A DNA stretch of 64,000 nucleotides from Lewinellaceae bacterium (GTDB taxonomy: Bacteria > Bacteroidota > Bacteroidia > Chitinophagales > Saprospiraceae). The stretch is from the NCBI GenBank assembly GCA_020636275.1, contig JACJYD010000001.1, positions 434,001-498,000 of the forward strand. Reading direction: 5' to 3'. Shown in pieces: positions 8,645-16,959 of the stretch. Both the position numbers and the translations under genes were made by a program. Under the pieces are notes generated by a model. It saw nothing but the letters and a program-made list of their open reading frames with translations. It did not search any database and was not told the origin of the DNA. Positions within the stretch are counted from its first letter, which is position 1. Every line of letters starts with the position of its first letter.

Positions 8645-10555
8645 ATGGCTATGGGTATGGCGCGAATATTCCGATGGATCGTATTTCTGGCTTTTCCAGT
8701 CCTATTGTTTTGGTATTGCAGGCAAGACCTTGGCGGCTCGTATAAGAACCTGGATCCCCGGGTCGATTACACCGGCATTCAGAATTGCCGCTCCTGCCAC
8801 GATGAGATCTACCAAACCTTCATACATACGGGTATGGGGCGCTCTTTCGGCCGGGCTACGCCGGAAAAAAGCGACGCCCAATACGGACCGCATGCCCTGG
8901 TCTATGACGAACGGGCCGATCTTTACTATTTTCCCTTCTTTCGGGATAGCGTGCTTTACGTCCGGGAATTCCGGATCGAGAACGGCGATACCGTTCATCA
9001 GCGACTAGAGCGCGTGGCCTACATCGTGGGGAGCGGGCAACATACCAACTCCCATATTATCGATATCAACGGCTATATCTACCAGGCGCCGGTCACTTTT
9101 TATACCCAGGAAGGGAAATGGGACCTCGCTCCCGGCTTTCGCGCAGGCGAAAACCTCCGCTTTAGCCGAGCGCTGAACTCGGAGTGCATTACCTGCCACA
9201 ACCACTACCCCACGCCCGTGGAAGGTTCGCTCAACAAATTTTCATACATGCCCAACGGCATCGAGTGCGAGCGCTGCCATGGGCCAGGGGAGATCCACTC
9301 CCGGGCCCGGTCGGCGGGAAAGAACGTCGATACTTCCCGGGTGGCCGACCTGACGATCGTCAACCCCAGGCGCCTGTCCCGGGATTTGCAAATGGATATT
9401 TGTCAGCGTTGCCACCTGCAGGGCGTGGCGGTGTTGAATGAGGGGAAGACCTTTTATGATTTCAGGCCCGGCATGCACCTCAGTGATGTGATGAACGTGT
9501 TCCTTCCGCGATTCACGTCTTCCCACGAACGCTTCATCATGGCCAGCCAGGCCGACCGCCTGCGACTGAGCCCTTGTTACCAGCAGTCGGAGATGAGCTG
9601 CATCACCTGCCACAATCCGCACCAAAGCGTTACGCTTACCGATCCGTCGCACTACAACAACATTTGCCTGAACTGCCACGGCAAACCCCGGGAAACCGTC
9701 TGCACGGCGCCTATGGCCGATCGCCAGGAACAAGGCGACAACTGTGTGTACTGCCATATGCCCCCTTCAGGCAGCACCGACATTCCGCACGTCAGCATTA
9801 CCGATCACAATATCCGGAAGGATGTGATCCGGAATCGAACCCAGGAGGAGACAAGGACAGAGCCAGCCAGGTTCCTGGGCCTTGAGATCCTGACAAAAAA
9901 AACCGGCACCCCGCTGGAAATGGCCAAGGGCTACCTCGCCTTGTATGAAAAATACCTGCAAGTCGGCTACCTGCTCGATTCGGCTGCAGTGCTGCTGGCC
10001 CGGTCGCAAGAACCTCCGGAAAAGGAATTTTACACACTCGTTCACTATCAGTTTATCCGGGGCGACTATCAGGAGTTGACCCGCCTATCCCTTTCTATTC
10101 CGGACAATTTCCAGATGGATCCCTGGACGGCTTATCGCCTGGGGGAGGGGGTTTTCCAGGGAGGCGACTATCCTTCGGCGCTCCATTTTTATCAGCAGGC
10201 CGCCGAGGGCATGCCTTTCAACCTTGAATTCCAGGAAAAACTGGGTGTAGCCCAGGTTGCCCTGAAACAGTGGAAAGAAGCCGAGAAAACCCTGCGTTTT
10301 GTGCTAAAAGAAAACCCCAAGCGTTCCATGGCGCTCAACAATCTGGGCTTTGTGCTGGTTATGCAGAAGCGCTTTGCCGAAGGCGAAGCGCTCTACGATC
10401 AGGCCATCGCGCTCGATCCGGATTATGAGCAGGCGCTATTGAATAAAGCGGCCATACGGCTTTATCAAAAAGACGAAAGCACCGCCCGGAAATTATTGCA
10501 ACGCATTCTGAAGATCAATCCGGAAAATATCCAGGCCCAAAAATTGCTTCAATAA
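8645..10555 (+). CDS. Heptahaem cytochrome c with C-terminal TPR repeats
   Basis: A 636-residue envelope protein with an N-terminal hydrophobic signal or anchor (about 7-25) and seven CxxCH haem-attachment motifs: CRSCH, CITCH, CERCH, CQRCH, CITCH, CLNCH and CVYCH, all before about residue 380. The C-terminal third carries TPR-type helices (for example ALNNLGFVLVMQKRFAEGEALYDQAIALDP and its neighbours). This resembles the cytochrome c554-like/TPR family found in several phyla; the electron partner is unknown. Possible ATG starts are 8645, 8651 and 8657. It lies 14 bp after gldH. Confidence 0.88.
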   Translation: MAMGMARIFRWIVFLAFPVLLFWYCRQDLGGSYKNLDPRVDYTGIQNCRSCHDEIYQTFIHTGMGRSFGRATPEKSDAQYGPHALVYDERADLYYFPFFRDSVLYVREFRIENGDTVHQRLERVAYIVGSGQHTNSHIIDINGYIYQAPVTFYTQEGKWDLAPGFRAGENLRFSRALNSECITCHNHYPTPVEGSLNKFSYMPNGIECERCHGPGEIHSRARSAGKNVDTSRVADLTIVNPRRLSRDLQMDICQRCHLQGVAVLNEGKTFYDFRPGMHLSDVMNVFLPRFTSSHERFIMASQADRLRLSPCYQQSEMSCITCHNPHQSVTLTDPSHYNNICLNCHGKPRETVCTAPMADRQEQGDNCVYCHMPPSGSTDIPHVSITDHNIRKDVIRNRTQEETRTEPARFLGLEILTKKTGTPLEMAKGYLALYEKYLQVGYLLDSAAVLLARSQEPPEKEFYTLVHYQFIRGDYQELTRLSLSIPDNFQMDPWTAYRLGEGVFQGGDYPSALHFYQQAAEGMPFNLEFQEKLGVAQVALKQWKEAEKTLRFVLKENPKRSMALNNLGFVLVMQKRFAEGEALYDQAIALDPDYEQALLNKAAIRLYQKDESTARKLLQRILKINPENIQAQKLLQ

Positions 10556-10565
10556 CCCCCCGTAC

Positions 10566-10688
10566 GGGCGAAATATTTTTCGCCCCAAATTCAGGCGAAA
10601 TATTTTTCGCCCAATACGGACATAACATTTTCACCCCCGTACGGGCGAAATATTTTTCGCCCAATCTCGGGCGAAATATTTTTCGCCC
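10566..10688. repeat. Cluster of four 20-bp palindromes
   Basis: GGGCGAAATATTTTTCGCCC occurs at 10566-10585, 10643-10662 and 10669-10688; a copy with A in place of the first G lies at 10593-10612. Each copy can fold into an 8-bp stem with the loop TATT. Copies are arranged as two close pairs (start-to-start 27 and 26 bp) separated by 50 bp. Copies 1 and 3 also share upstream flanking sequence CCCCCGTAC. The cluster fills the gap between the cytochrome stop and the oxidoreductase ATG. It could serve as a terminator, an mRNA stabiliser or a REP-like element. Confidence 0.9.
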
Positions 10689-10703
10689 CTACAAAATTTT
10701 ACC

Positions 10704-11717
10704 ATGAAACGAACATCCTATTTCCTTCGCGCCGGCAACATCAACAACCTCCAATCCATCGACCAGGACCTCCCCGACCCCGGCGAGCAGGAGGTGACAG
10801 TGGCGGTAAAAACCATTGGGCTTAACTACGCCGATATTTTCGCCATTACCGGATTGTACAGCGCTACCCCGAAAGAAGCCTTCGTGCCCGGCCTGGAATA
10901 CGCCGGCGAGATCCTGAAAGTTGGCAGCGGCGTCACCCGCTGGAAGCCCGGCGATCAGGTCATGGGCGTGACCCGTTTTGGAGCTTACACCACCCATCTC
11001 AACATCGACCAACGGTATGTGACGCCCATCCCGGCCGGTTGGAGTCTGGACCAAGGCGCGTCCTATCTCGTGCAGGTCCTGACGGCCTACTACGCCCTAT
11101 TCAATCTGGGTAATCTGCAGAAAGGTCAGAACGTGCTCATCCATAGTGCAGCCGGCGGAGTAGGCATATTGGCCAACCGCATTGCCAGGAAGGCAGGCGC
11201 TTTCACCATCGGAACGGTAGGCAGCCCGGCGAAAGTGGATTTTTGCAAAAAAGAAGGATACGACCGCGTGATCGTTCGGGGAGCTGATTTCAAGGAAAAA
11301 CTGGTCGAAGCCCTGGACGGGCGCCCGCTCCATCTCGTGCTCGATCCCATCGGCGGAAAGGTGTTGAAAACCGGCTACGAACTGTTGGCGCCAATGGGCC
11401 GTCTCGTCGTTTACGGCTCCGCCCGATACGGTTTTACCGGCAACCGGCCGCCCCTGCTTTCGCTGATCTGGAAATTCCTGACCCGCCCGAAGCTCGACCC
11501 TCAGGCTATGACCTCCGAGAACAAAAGCGTGATGGCTTTCAATCTCATTTACCTCTTCGACAACGCCGACATCATGCACCAGATCCTTGCCGATTTGGAG
11601 CGCATGGAATTGAAGCCGCCGCACGTGGGGCATACCTATCGATTTGAGGAACTTCCCGAAGCGATCCGGTTTTTCCAGAAAGGGGAGAATGTGGGGAAGA
11701 TCGTGGTGCGGGTTTAG
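10704..11717 (+). CDS. Zinc-independent medium-chain dehydrogenase/quinone oxidoreductase family protein
   Basis: The 337 residues follow the MDR/quinone oxidoreductase layout: a GroES-like N-terminal domain (GLNYADIFAITGLY, VPGLEYAGEILKVGSGV) and a Rossmann domain with HSAAGGVGILANRIARKAG around residue 147. It lacks the structural-zinc cysteine lobe of classical alcohol dehydrogenases, which points to an NADPH-dependent quinone or enone reductase. It is closest in feel to the VAT-1-like subgroup. The substrate cannot be inferred. Its ATG is 15 bp beyond the last palindrome of the repeat cluster, and it is convergent with the DUF4143 ATPase (17-bp gap). Confidence 0.87.
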   Translation: MKRTSYFLRAGNINNLQSIDQDLPDPGEQEVTVAVKTIGLNYADIFAITGLYSATPKEAFVPGLEYAGEILKVGSGVTRWKPGDQVMGVTRFGAYTTHLNIDQRYVTPIPAGWSLDQGASYLVQVLTAYYALFNLGNLQKGQNVLIHSAAGGVGILANRIARKAGAFTIGTVGSPAKVDFCKKEGYDRVIVRGADFKEKLVEALDGRPLHLVLDPIGGKVLKTGYELLAPMGRLVVYGSARYGFTGNRPPLLSLIWKFLTRPKLDPQAMTSENKSVMAFNLIYLFDNADIMHQILADLERMELKPPHVGHTYRFEELPEAIRFFQKGENVGKIVVRV

Positions 11718-11734
11718 TGGCAAAGCAATGAATA

Positions 11735-12892
11735 CTAAAATTTCATTTCCTTCCACCCCATCACTTCCACGTCATGCAGGTAAAACCCGCTGTCTCCGGC
11801 ATATACCCCAAATCGCTTGCCTGAAAAGTCGCCCAGCGTTTTACTGACCTTTTCGATTCCTTTAAAATGATTAGGGAGAACAGTATGGCTGGACTTTATC
11901 TCCAATAGGTTGAGGTGGCTTTGTTCTTCCCAGACCAAGTCTACCTCTACCTGGTGATTGTCGAGCCAAAAGTAGAAGGAAGGTCTTTCCCCGTGGTGCC
12001 ATCGGTCTTTTACGATCTCTGCCAGGATCAGGTTTTCAAAGATGCTGCCTCGTTGAAAGTAATTGTCCAGATCAGCCGGGCTTTTGATTTCTAATAAATT
12101 GCAGAGCAGCCCGGTGTCGTAAAAAAAGAGTTTGGGCGTTTTTACCAACCTTTTTTTGAAATTCCGGAAATAAGGCGATAGCATAAAAACGATGTAGCTG
12201 CTTTCAAGAATGGACAACCATGCCTTCGCTGTTGGGATAGTGATACCTGTGTCTATTGCCAGGCGATTCAGATTTAGCAGTTGGCCGGCATTTGCAGCAC
12301 ATCGCTTCAGGAAAAGACGAAAAACTCGAAGGTCCTGAACGGACCGGAGATTACGCACATCACGTTCTACATAGGTCTCGAGGTAATTGTTGTAAAAGAC
12401 GGGAGCCTCGACCTTTCTGTCAAATATGGCCGGGTAAAATCCCGTAAAGGTGGCTTCCATCCAATTGTCTGCCAGTAGCTGGGCGGACAACATCTCTGAA
12501 AAAGAAAATGGAAAGAGCTTGAAGAGTGCAACTCGCCCAGCCAGGCTCTGTGTGATGCCGTCCAGCAATAGGAAATTCTGTGAACCGGACAGGATGTATT
12601 GCCCCATTTTTTTATCCCGGTCTACCTTGGTTTGAAGATAAGAAAACAGGCTTGGCGCTCGCTGTACCTCATCAAAAATGACCATATTGTCGTAGGTCCG
12701 AAGAAATCCATTGGGGTCAGTCAGCGCCCTTTCCCGGATGTCGACATTTTCCAGCGAGACATAGGTGTATTCCGGGAAAACTTCTTGCAGAATGGTAGTT
12801 TTTCCAGATTGCCGAGGCCCTGTGAGGGCTAATACGGGATATTTCCCCAGTTGTTGTTGGAGCGAGGGTACAATCCGTCGTGGGACAAACAT
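11735..12892 (-). CDS. AAA-type ATPase with DUF4143 domain
   Basis: A 385-residue ATPase of the AAA_14/DUF4143 family. Walker A is GPRQSGKTT at residues 25-33 and Walker B is MVIFDEVQRAP, followed by the sensor-like ILSGSQNFLLL. The C-terminal half carries a DUF4143 region ending in a PD-(D/E)xK-like segment (DNHQVEVDLVWE...LNLLEIKSS). The function of the family is unknown; these genes are frequently variable between strains. I chose ATG 12892 over the upstream in-frame start because the predicted promoter lies in between. It is 70 bp downstream of carB. Confidence 0.9.
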   Translation of the reverse strand: MFVPRRIVPSLQQQLGKYPVLALTGPRQSGKTTILQEVFPEYTYVSLENVDIRERALTDPNGFLRTYDNMVIFDEVQRAPSLFSYLQTKVDRDKKMGQYILSGSQNFLLLDGITQSLAGRVALFKLFPFSFSEMLSAQLLADNWMEATFTGFYPAIFDRKVEAPVFYNNYLETYVERDVRNLRSVQDLRVFRLFLKRCAANAGQLLNLNRLAIDTGITIPTAKAWLSILESSYIVFMLSPYFRNFKKRLVKTPKLFFYDTGLLCNLLEIKSPADLDNYFQRGSIFENLILAEIVKDRWHHGERPSFYFWLDNHQVEVDLVWEEQSHLNLLEIKSSHTVLPNHFKGIEKVSKTLGDFSGKRFGVYAGDSGFYLHDVEVMGWKEMKF

Positions 12893-12902
12893 ACTTTTTG
12901 TA

Positions 12903-12935
12903 CAAAAATAAAAACAAAATTTATAATTGTACAAA
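12903..12935 (-). promoter_or_regulatory. Predicted promoter of the DUF4143 ATPase with paired palindromes
   Basis: On the minus strand TATTTTTG (12910-12903) matches the -7 consensus, and TTTG (12935-12932) can act as -33 with a 21-bp spacer. Each element is embedded in a palindrome with the core TTGTACAA (12898-12905 and 12927-12934; centres 29 bp apart). The first extends to a perfect 14-bp palindrome, TTTTTGTACAAAAA (12895-12908). Initiation would fall near 12896, leaving a leader of only a few bases. Confidence 0.5.
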
Positions 12936-12962
12936 AATTGCGCACATAAAAACTCAAAAACT

Positions 12963-15803
12963 TTACCTCGTCAAATACATATTCCTTTGTCGATCTAACT
13001 CTCTGAAGTAAGGATCCGAAAGATCCCGGATGAACCGGATGGCTTCACCGGTTGACTTCATTTCCGGGCCGAGGTCCTTGTTGACATTCGGGAATTTGTC
13101 GAAACTGAACACCGGCACCTTGATGGCGAATCCGCCCGGCCGGGGCTTGATGTCAAAATCCTTGAGTTTGTGGGTGCCCATCATCACCTTGGTAGCGATC
13201 TGCAGGTACGGTACCTGGTAGGCTTTGGCGATGAACGGGGTGGTCCGGCTGGCGCGCGGGTTGGCCTCAATGACATAAACCTGATCCTGCTCTTCCGGCG
13301 TGCGTGCGGGTTTGATCGCAAATTGCACGTTGAGCAGCCCTTTTATATTGAGCGCCTTTGCCAGCTTTTCGGCGTATTCGACCATGGTATTCACCGCATT
13401 TACCGATAGGCTGTAGGTCGGCAATACGGCTGAGCTGTCGCCGGAGTGGATGCCGGCGGGTTCGATATGCTCCATGATCCCCATGACGTGTACTTGCTCG
13501 CCGTCGCAGATGCAGTCGATCTCGGCTTCCTTGGCGCGCTCCAGGAACTGGTCGATCAGCACCTTGTTGTCGGGCATATGTTTGAAGATGGTCAGGACAT
13601 GCCGTTCCAGTTCTTCATCGTTGATGACGATCCGCATATTCTGACCGCCGAGCACGTAGGACGGCCTGACCAGTACCGGGTAAGAAACCTGGGCCGCGAT
13701 CTTGAGCGCTTCGTCCGCGTCGTTGGCCACCCCGTATTTCGGATAGGGGATCTCGAGCTCCTTGAGCAGGTCGGAAAAAGCGCCCCGGTCTTCGGCAAGG
13801 TCCATATCCTTGAAGCTGGTGCCGATAATGGGAATCCCTTTTTCATAGAACTGCTGGGCCATTTTCAGTGCAGTCTGGCCGCCCAATTGAACGATGACGC
13901 CTTCAGGTTTTTCCAGTTCCAGGATTTCTTCAACATGTTCCCAGAACACGGGTTCGAAATACAGTTTATCAGCGATGTCAAAGTCGGTGGACACCGTTTC
14001 CGGGTTGCAGTTCACCATGATGGCCTCGTAGCCTTCGTCTTTGATGGCCAGCAGCCCGTGAACGCAGCAGTAGTCGAATTCTATTCCTTGCCCGATCCGG
14101 TTGGGGCCCGATCCGAGCACGAGGATTTTCTTTTTGGCGGAAGTCGGCGCACTTTCATTCTCCTGGTCGAACGTAGAGTAAAAATAGGGCGTCTGCGCTT
14201 CGAACTCTGCGGCGCAGGTATCAACCATCTTGTAGGTGCGCTGAATCCCGAGTTTTTTGCGGTAATGGGAAACTTCTTCTTCCTTGATGCGCAGGATCCA
14301 GGCGATCTGGGCGTCGGAGTAGCCGGTTTCTTTCAGCTCGCGGAAAAAGTCTTCCGGAATATCTTCCGCCACATTGTAGCGCATCAGTTCTTCCTCCATT
14401 TTGACGAGCCGCTTGATCTGCTTGATGAACCAGGGGTCGATCTGCGTCAGTTTCTGGACGGTTTTTTCCGGCACGCCCAGTCGGAGGGCGTCCTTGACGC
14501 GGAAGATCCGGTCGTCGCTGGCTGCCTCCAGCCGTTCAAGCACGTCGGAGGTGCGGATCCATTCCTTCATATCGGCGCCCAGCCCGGTACGGCCGATCTC
14601 CAGTGACTGGCAGGCTTTCTGAAGCGCTTCCAGGAAATTCCGGCCGATGGCCATAACTTCCCCGACGGACTTCATCTGGAGGCCAAGCCGGTGGTCGGCG
14701 CCGTGGAATTTGTCAAAGTTCCAGCGGGGCATCTTGACGATCACGTAGTCCAGGGTCGGTTCGAAATAAGCCGAAGTCGTCTTGGTGATCTGATTTTTGA
14801 GTTCGTCCAGGTTGTAGCCCATGGCCAGTTTGGCAGCGATCTTGGCAATCGGATACCCGGTCGCTTTACTGGCCAGTGCGGATGATCTGGATACCCTGGG
14901 GTTGATCTCGATAACGATCAATTGCTCGTTTTCGGGGTTAAGGGCGAACTGGATATTGCAACCGCCGGCGAAGTTGCCCAGCGAACGCATGGCCTTGATG
15001 GCCTGGTTGCGCATGTCCTGGTAAGCCGTATCCGAGAGGGTCATGGCCGGCGCAACCGTGATGCTGTCGCCGGTATGGATGCCCATCGGGTCCAGGTTTT
15101 CGACTACGCAGATGATGACCACGTTGTCATTGGCGTCGCGCAGGAGCTCCAGTTCGAATTCTTTCCAGCCCAATACTGCTTTTTCGACCAGGACTTCGTG
15201 CGTCGGTGAGAGGTTAAGGCCGCGTCGCAGGGCCGCGTCGAATTCTTCCTCCTTGTGCACAAAGGCGCCCCCGGTGCCGCCTAGGGTATAGGAAGGGCGG
15301 ATGACCAACGGGTACCCGATCTTTTGGGCGGCTTCCTTGCCTTCCAGGAAGGAGTTGGCTATGAAGGAAGGCGCTACGCTCAGGCCGATATCGATCATAT
15401 GTTTGCGGAAAGCTTCGCGGTTTTCCGTCAGTTCGATCGCATCGATATCCACACCGATCATCCGGACGCCGTATTTCTCCCATACCCCTTGCTGTGCGGC
15501 TTCGATCGCGAGGTTCAATGCGGTCTGACCGCCCATAGTGGACAGTACGGCGTCGATTTTTCGCTCTTCCAGGATCTGGACAATACTTTCAACGGTAAGC
15601 GGCAGGAGATAAATATGATCGGCTGTAACCGGGTCGGTCATAATGGTAGCCGGGTTGGAATTGATCAGGGTCACTTCCACGCCTTCTTCCCGAAGAGATC
15701 GGGAGGCCTGGCTGCCGGAGTAATCAAATTCACAAGCCTGACCGATGATGATGGGGCCACTGCCGATGATGAGGACTGAACGAATGGATTGATCTTTGGG
15801 CAT
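12963..15803 (-). CDS. carB: Carbamoyl-phosphate synthase large subunit (short form)
   Basis: Makes carbamoyl phosphate from bicarbonate, ammonia and two ATP for pyrimidine and arginine synthesis. The 946 residues contain two homologous ATP-grasp halves, each starting with a P-loop-like segment (VLIIGSGPIIIGQACEFDYS; VLVLGSGPNRIGQGIEFDYC in the second half, which reads KILVLGSGPNRIG). The protein ends shortly after the second ATP-grasp domain (RELDRQRNMYLTR) and lacks the C-terminal MGS-like allosteric domain of the roughly 1070-residue E. coli enzyme. The start MPKDQSIRSVLIIG is at 15803. carA is not in the window. Confidence 0.95.
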   Translation of the reverse strand: MPKDQSIRSVLIIGSGPIIIGQACEFDYSGSQASRSLREEGVEVTLINSNPATIMTDPVTADHIYLLPLTVESIVQILEERKIDAVLSTMGGQTALNLAIEAAQQGVWEKYGVRMIGVDIDAIELTENREAFRKHMIDIGLSVAPSFIANSFLEGKEAAQKIGYPLVIRPSYTLGGTGGAFVHKEEEFDAALRRGLNLSPTHEVLVEKAVLGWKEFELELLRDANDNVVIICVVENLDPMGIHTGDSITVAPAMTLSDTAYQDMRNQAIKAMRSLGNFAGGCNIQFALNPENEQLIVIEINPRVSRSSALASKATGYPIAKIAAKLAMGYNLDELKNQITKTTSAYFEPTLDYVIVKMPRWNFDKFHGADHRLGLQMKSVGEVMAIGRNFLEALQKACQSLEIGRTGLGADMKEWIRTSDVLERLEAASDDRIFRVKDALRLGVPEKTVQKLTQIDPWFIKQIKRLVKMEEELMRYNVAEDIPEDFFRELKETGYSDAQIAWILRIKEEEVSHYRKKLGIQRTYKMVDTCAAEFEAQTPYFYSTFDQENESAPTSAKKKILVLGSGPNRIGQGIEFDYCCVHGLLAIKDEGYEAIMVNCNPETVSTDFDIADKLYFEPVFWEHVEEILELEKPEGVIVQLGGQTALKMAQQFYEKGIPIIGTSFKDMDLAEDRGAFSDLLKELEIPYPKYGVANDADEALKIAAQVSYPVLVRPSYVLGGQNMRIVINDEELERHVLTIFKHMPDNKVLIDQFLERAKEAEIDCICDGEQVHVMGIMEHIEPAGIHSGDSSAVLPTYSLSVNAVNTMVEYAEKLAKALNIKGLLNVQFAIKPARTPEEQDQVYVIEANPRASRTTPFIAKAYQVPYLQIATKVMMGTHKLKDFDIKPRPGGFAIKVPVFSFDKFPNVNKDLGPEMKSTGEAIRFIRDLSDPYFRELDRQRNMYLTR

Positions 15804-15835
15804 GAAAGAGCAATTGGAGGGTTCCAAATTGCCCG

Positions 15836-15866
15836 CAAAGATACAGTATAGTATTTTGGGAACAAA
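15836..15866 (-). promoter_or_regulatory. Predicted carB promoter
   Basis: On the minus strand TATCTTTG (15843-15836) fits TAnnTTTG, and TTTG (15866-15863) lies 19 bp upstream as -33. This is a near-perfect Bacteroidota promoter. Transcription would begin near 15829, about 26 nt before the ATG at 15803, which supports that start over the upstream in-frame one. Confidence 0.65.
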
Positions 15867-15900
15867 GTAAATTATCAACGGACCTTTTGCCGGCGAAAGG

Positions 15901-16569
15901 TTAGTTGATGAAAACCTCCTTCACTCCGGTGTAGAATTCCACCTCGCAGGAATTGCGATAGACCCCGGTGTTGATGAAATTCTTCCGTTTCTTTACCAGG
16001 TAGATCTGATATTTTCCGGGTGCGAACCGGGCCAATTGAGCGGGTGATATAGGGATGGTTTTGGAAATGGGGGCCGGAAATTCGAGCAGGGAAGCCTTTC
16101 CCGATTCGTCCGTCCACAGAATGGCCATTTCTACTTCATCCGATTGCGGGGCGGGCAGGATCTCCAGCATGGCCTCCTTTCCCCGCTGTATGGTATCGGG
16201 GAGCGAGAACGCAGTGACGGGCAGCATGTCCAGCTGAAATTGATGCGCCTGTCCCTGGTCGTCCTGGACCTGAAAGGTGAACTGTCCGGGATAATCGCAC
16301 TTGGTTTCGTATTGGTACCGGATCAACTTGTCCTGGATATTCCGCCGTTCCATGCCGCTGCCCTGGAACGACACGCCCCCCAGGATGGATTTCGGCGTAG
16401 CCAGATGGGCAGAGTCGCCCTCGAAAAAAGAAGCTTCTGCCTTGAGCTGGTTGCCATCTTGCAGATAGCGCACATATAAGCTGCCAAAGATCTTTGGCCC
16501 GGTTACTACCTCCTTCGAATGGCAACCGAAAGAGATCAGGATCAAAAGCGCGAAAAACAGACGGATCAT
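15901..16569 (-). CDS. Predicted lipoprotein of unknown function
   Basis: A 222-residue protein with an N-terminal signal peptide and the lipobox SFGC (Cys16), so it is probably anchored in the outer or inner membrane. The mature part looks all-beta: alternating hydrophobic strands, an immunoglobulin-like stretch with YPGQFTFQVQDDQGQ and an ending FAPGKYQIYLVKKRK. I do not recognise the family. It lies 97 bp upstream of the carB start on the same strand but has its own predicted promoter. Confidence 0.75.
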   Translation of the reverse strand: MIRLFFALLILISFGCHSKEVVTGPKIFGSLYVRYLQDGNQLKAEASFFEGDSAHLATPKSILGGVSFQGSGMERRNIQDKLIRYQYETKCDYPGQFTFQVQDDQGQAHQFQLDMLPVTAFSLPDTIQRGKEAMLEILPAPQSDEVEMAILWTDESGKASLLEFPAPISKTIPISPAQLARFAPGKYQIYLVKKRKNFINTGVYRNSCEVEFYTGVKEVFIN

Positions 16570-16589
16570 ATCCAGTATTTTTTTAGCTG

Positions 16590-16618
16590 CAAATATAATG
16601 ACAACCTAAAATTGTCAT
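16590..16618 (-). promoter_or_regulatory. Predicted lipoprotein promoter with operator-like inverted repeat
   Basis: The minus-strand -7 element is TATATTTG (16597-16590). Directly upstream of it lies the inverted repeat ATGACAA-N7-TTGTCAT (16598-16604 and 16612-16618). A possible -33 TTG is at 16624-16622 with a long spacer of 24, which puts the repeat inside the spacer. A repressor site is possible. Confidence 0.4.
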
Positions 16619-16776
16619 AAACAAGACCAATGTGTTAAAAAACAAAGTGCCCGGGGAGCGTATTCCCGGATAGTCCGTTTCTTGGGTAAGATAAGCGCCT
16701 GGAAAGAATTCTATGGGGTCGGCAACTCCCGGTGGCCAGCTCATTAGAATTTAGAAACCTGACTAATGCGCAAATT

Positions 16777-16811
16777 TTGCTAAAGCAGGAGGGAAGTAGC
16801 CCGTACATTTG
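16777..16811 (+). promoter_or_regulatory. Predicted promoter of the TonB receptor operon
   Basis: TACATTTG at 16804-16811 fits the -7 consensus. A TTG at 16777-16779 may be -33 (spacer 24, slightly long). Initiation near 16818 would give a leader of about 140 nt before the ATG at 16960. Confidence 0.45.
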
Positions 16812-16817
16812 TGATTG

Positions 16818-16849
16818 CCGAGGATTCTCCGGGAGGGAGAAGGTCTCGG
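16818..16849 (+). ncRNA. Leader hairpin upstream of the TonB receptor operon
   Basis: CCGAG (16818-16822) pairs with CTCGG (16845-16849), and TTCTCC (16825-16830) pairs with GGAGAA (16836-16841) around a 5-nt loop. It would sit at the very 5' end of the predicted transcript, as a structured leader. No U-tract follows, so it is not a terminator. I do not recognise a known riboswitch class. Confidence 0.4.
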
Positions 16850-16959
16850 GTAAAGCAGTTTGGTAAAATTTTTTGCGAAGCTGCCACTTTTCAGTATTAT
16901 TGTGCGTTCGGCGCGAAACGATCTAATTTATTAAGAATAATTATACAAAAAGGAATTTT

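Larger units (their letters stand above)
16570..16959. other. 390-bp divergent intergenic region
   Basis: No gene is visible. On the minus strand it holds a -7 element and an inverted repeat for the lipoprotein gene. On the plus strand it holds a -7 element, a leader hairpin and about 140 nt of untranslated leader for the TonB-dependent receptor operon. The stretch 16625-16770 shows nothing I can assign. Confidence 0.6.

Noticed and set aside
10566..10688. CRISPR array
   Set aside because: The repeat is only 20 bp and fully palindromic, spacers are 6-30 bp and partly shared, and no cas genes are near.
11735..12892. Defence or toxin-antitoxin system around the DUF4143 ATPase
   Set aside because: No partner gene of a known system lies beside it; the neighbours are a metabolic oxidoreductase and carB.
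13446..14606. 386-codon plus-strand frame opposite carB
   Set aside because: Antisense to conserved ATP-grasp domains; rich in D/H/F typical of reversed codons.
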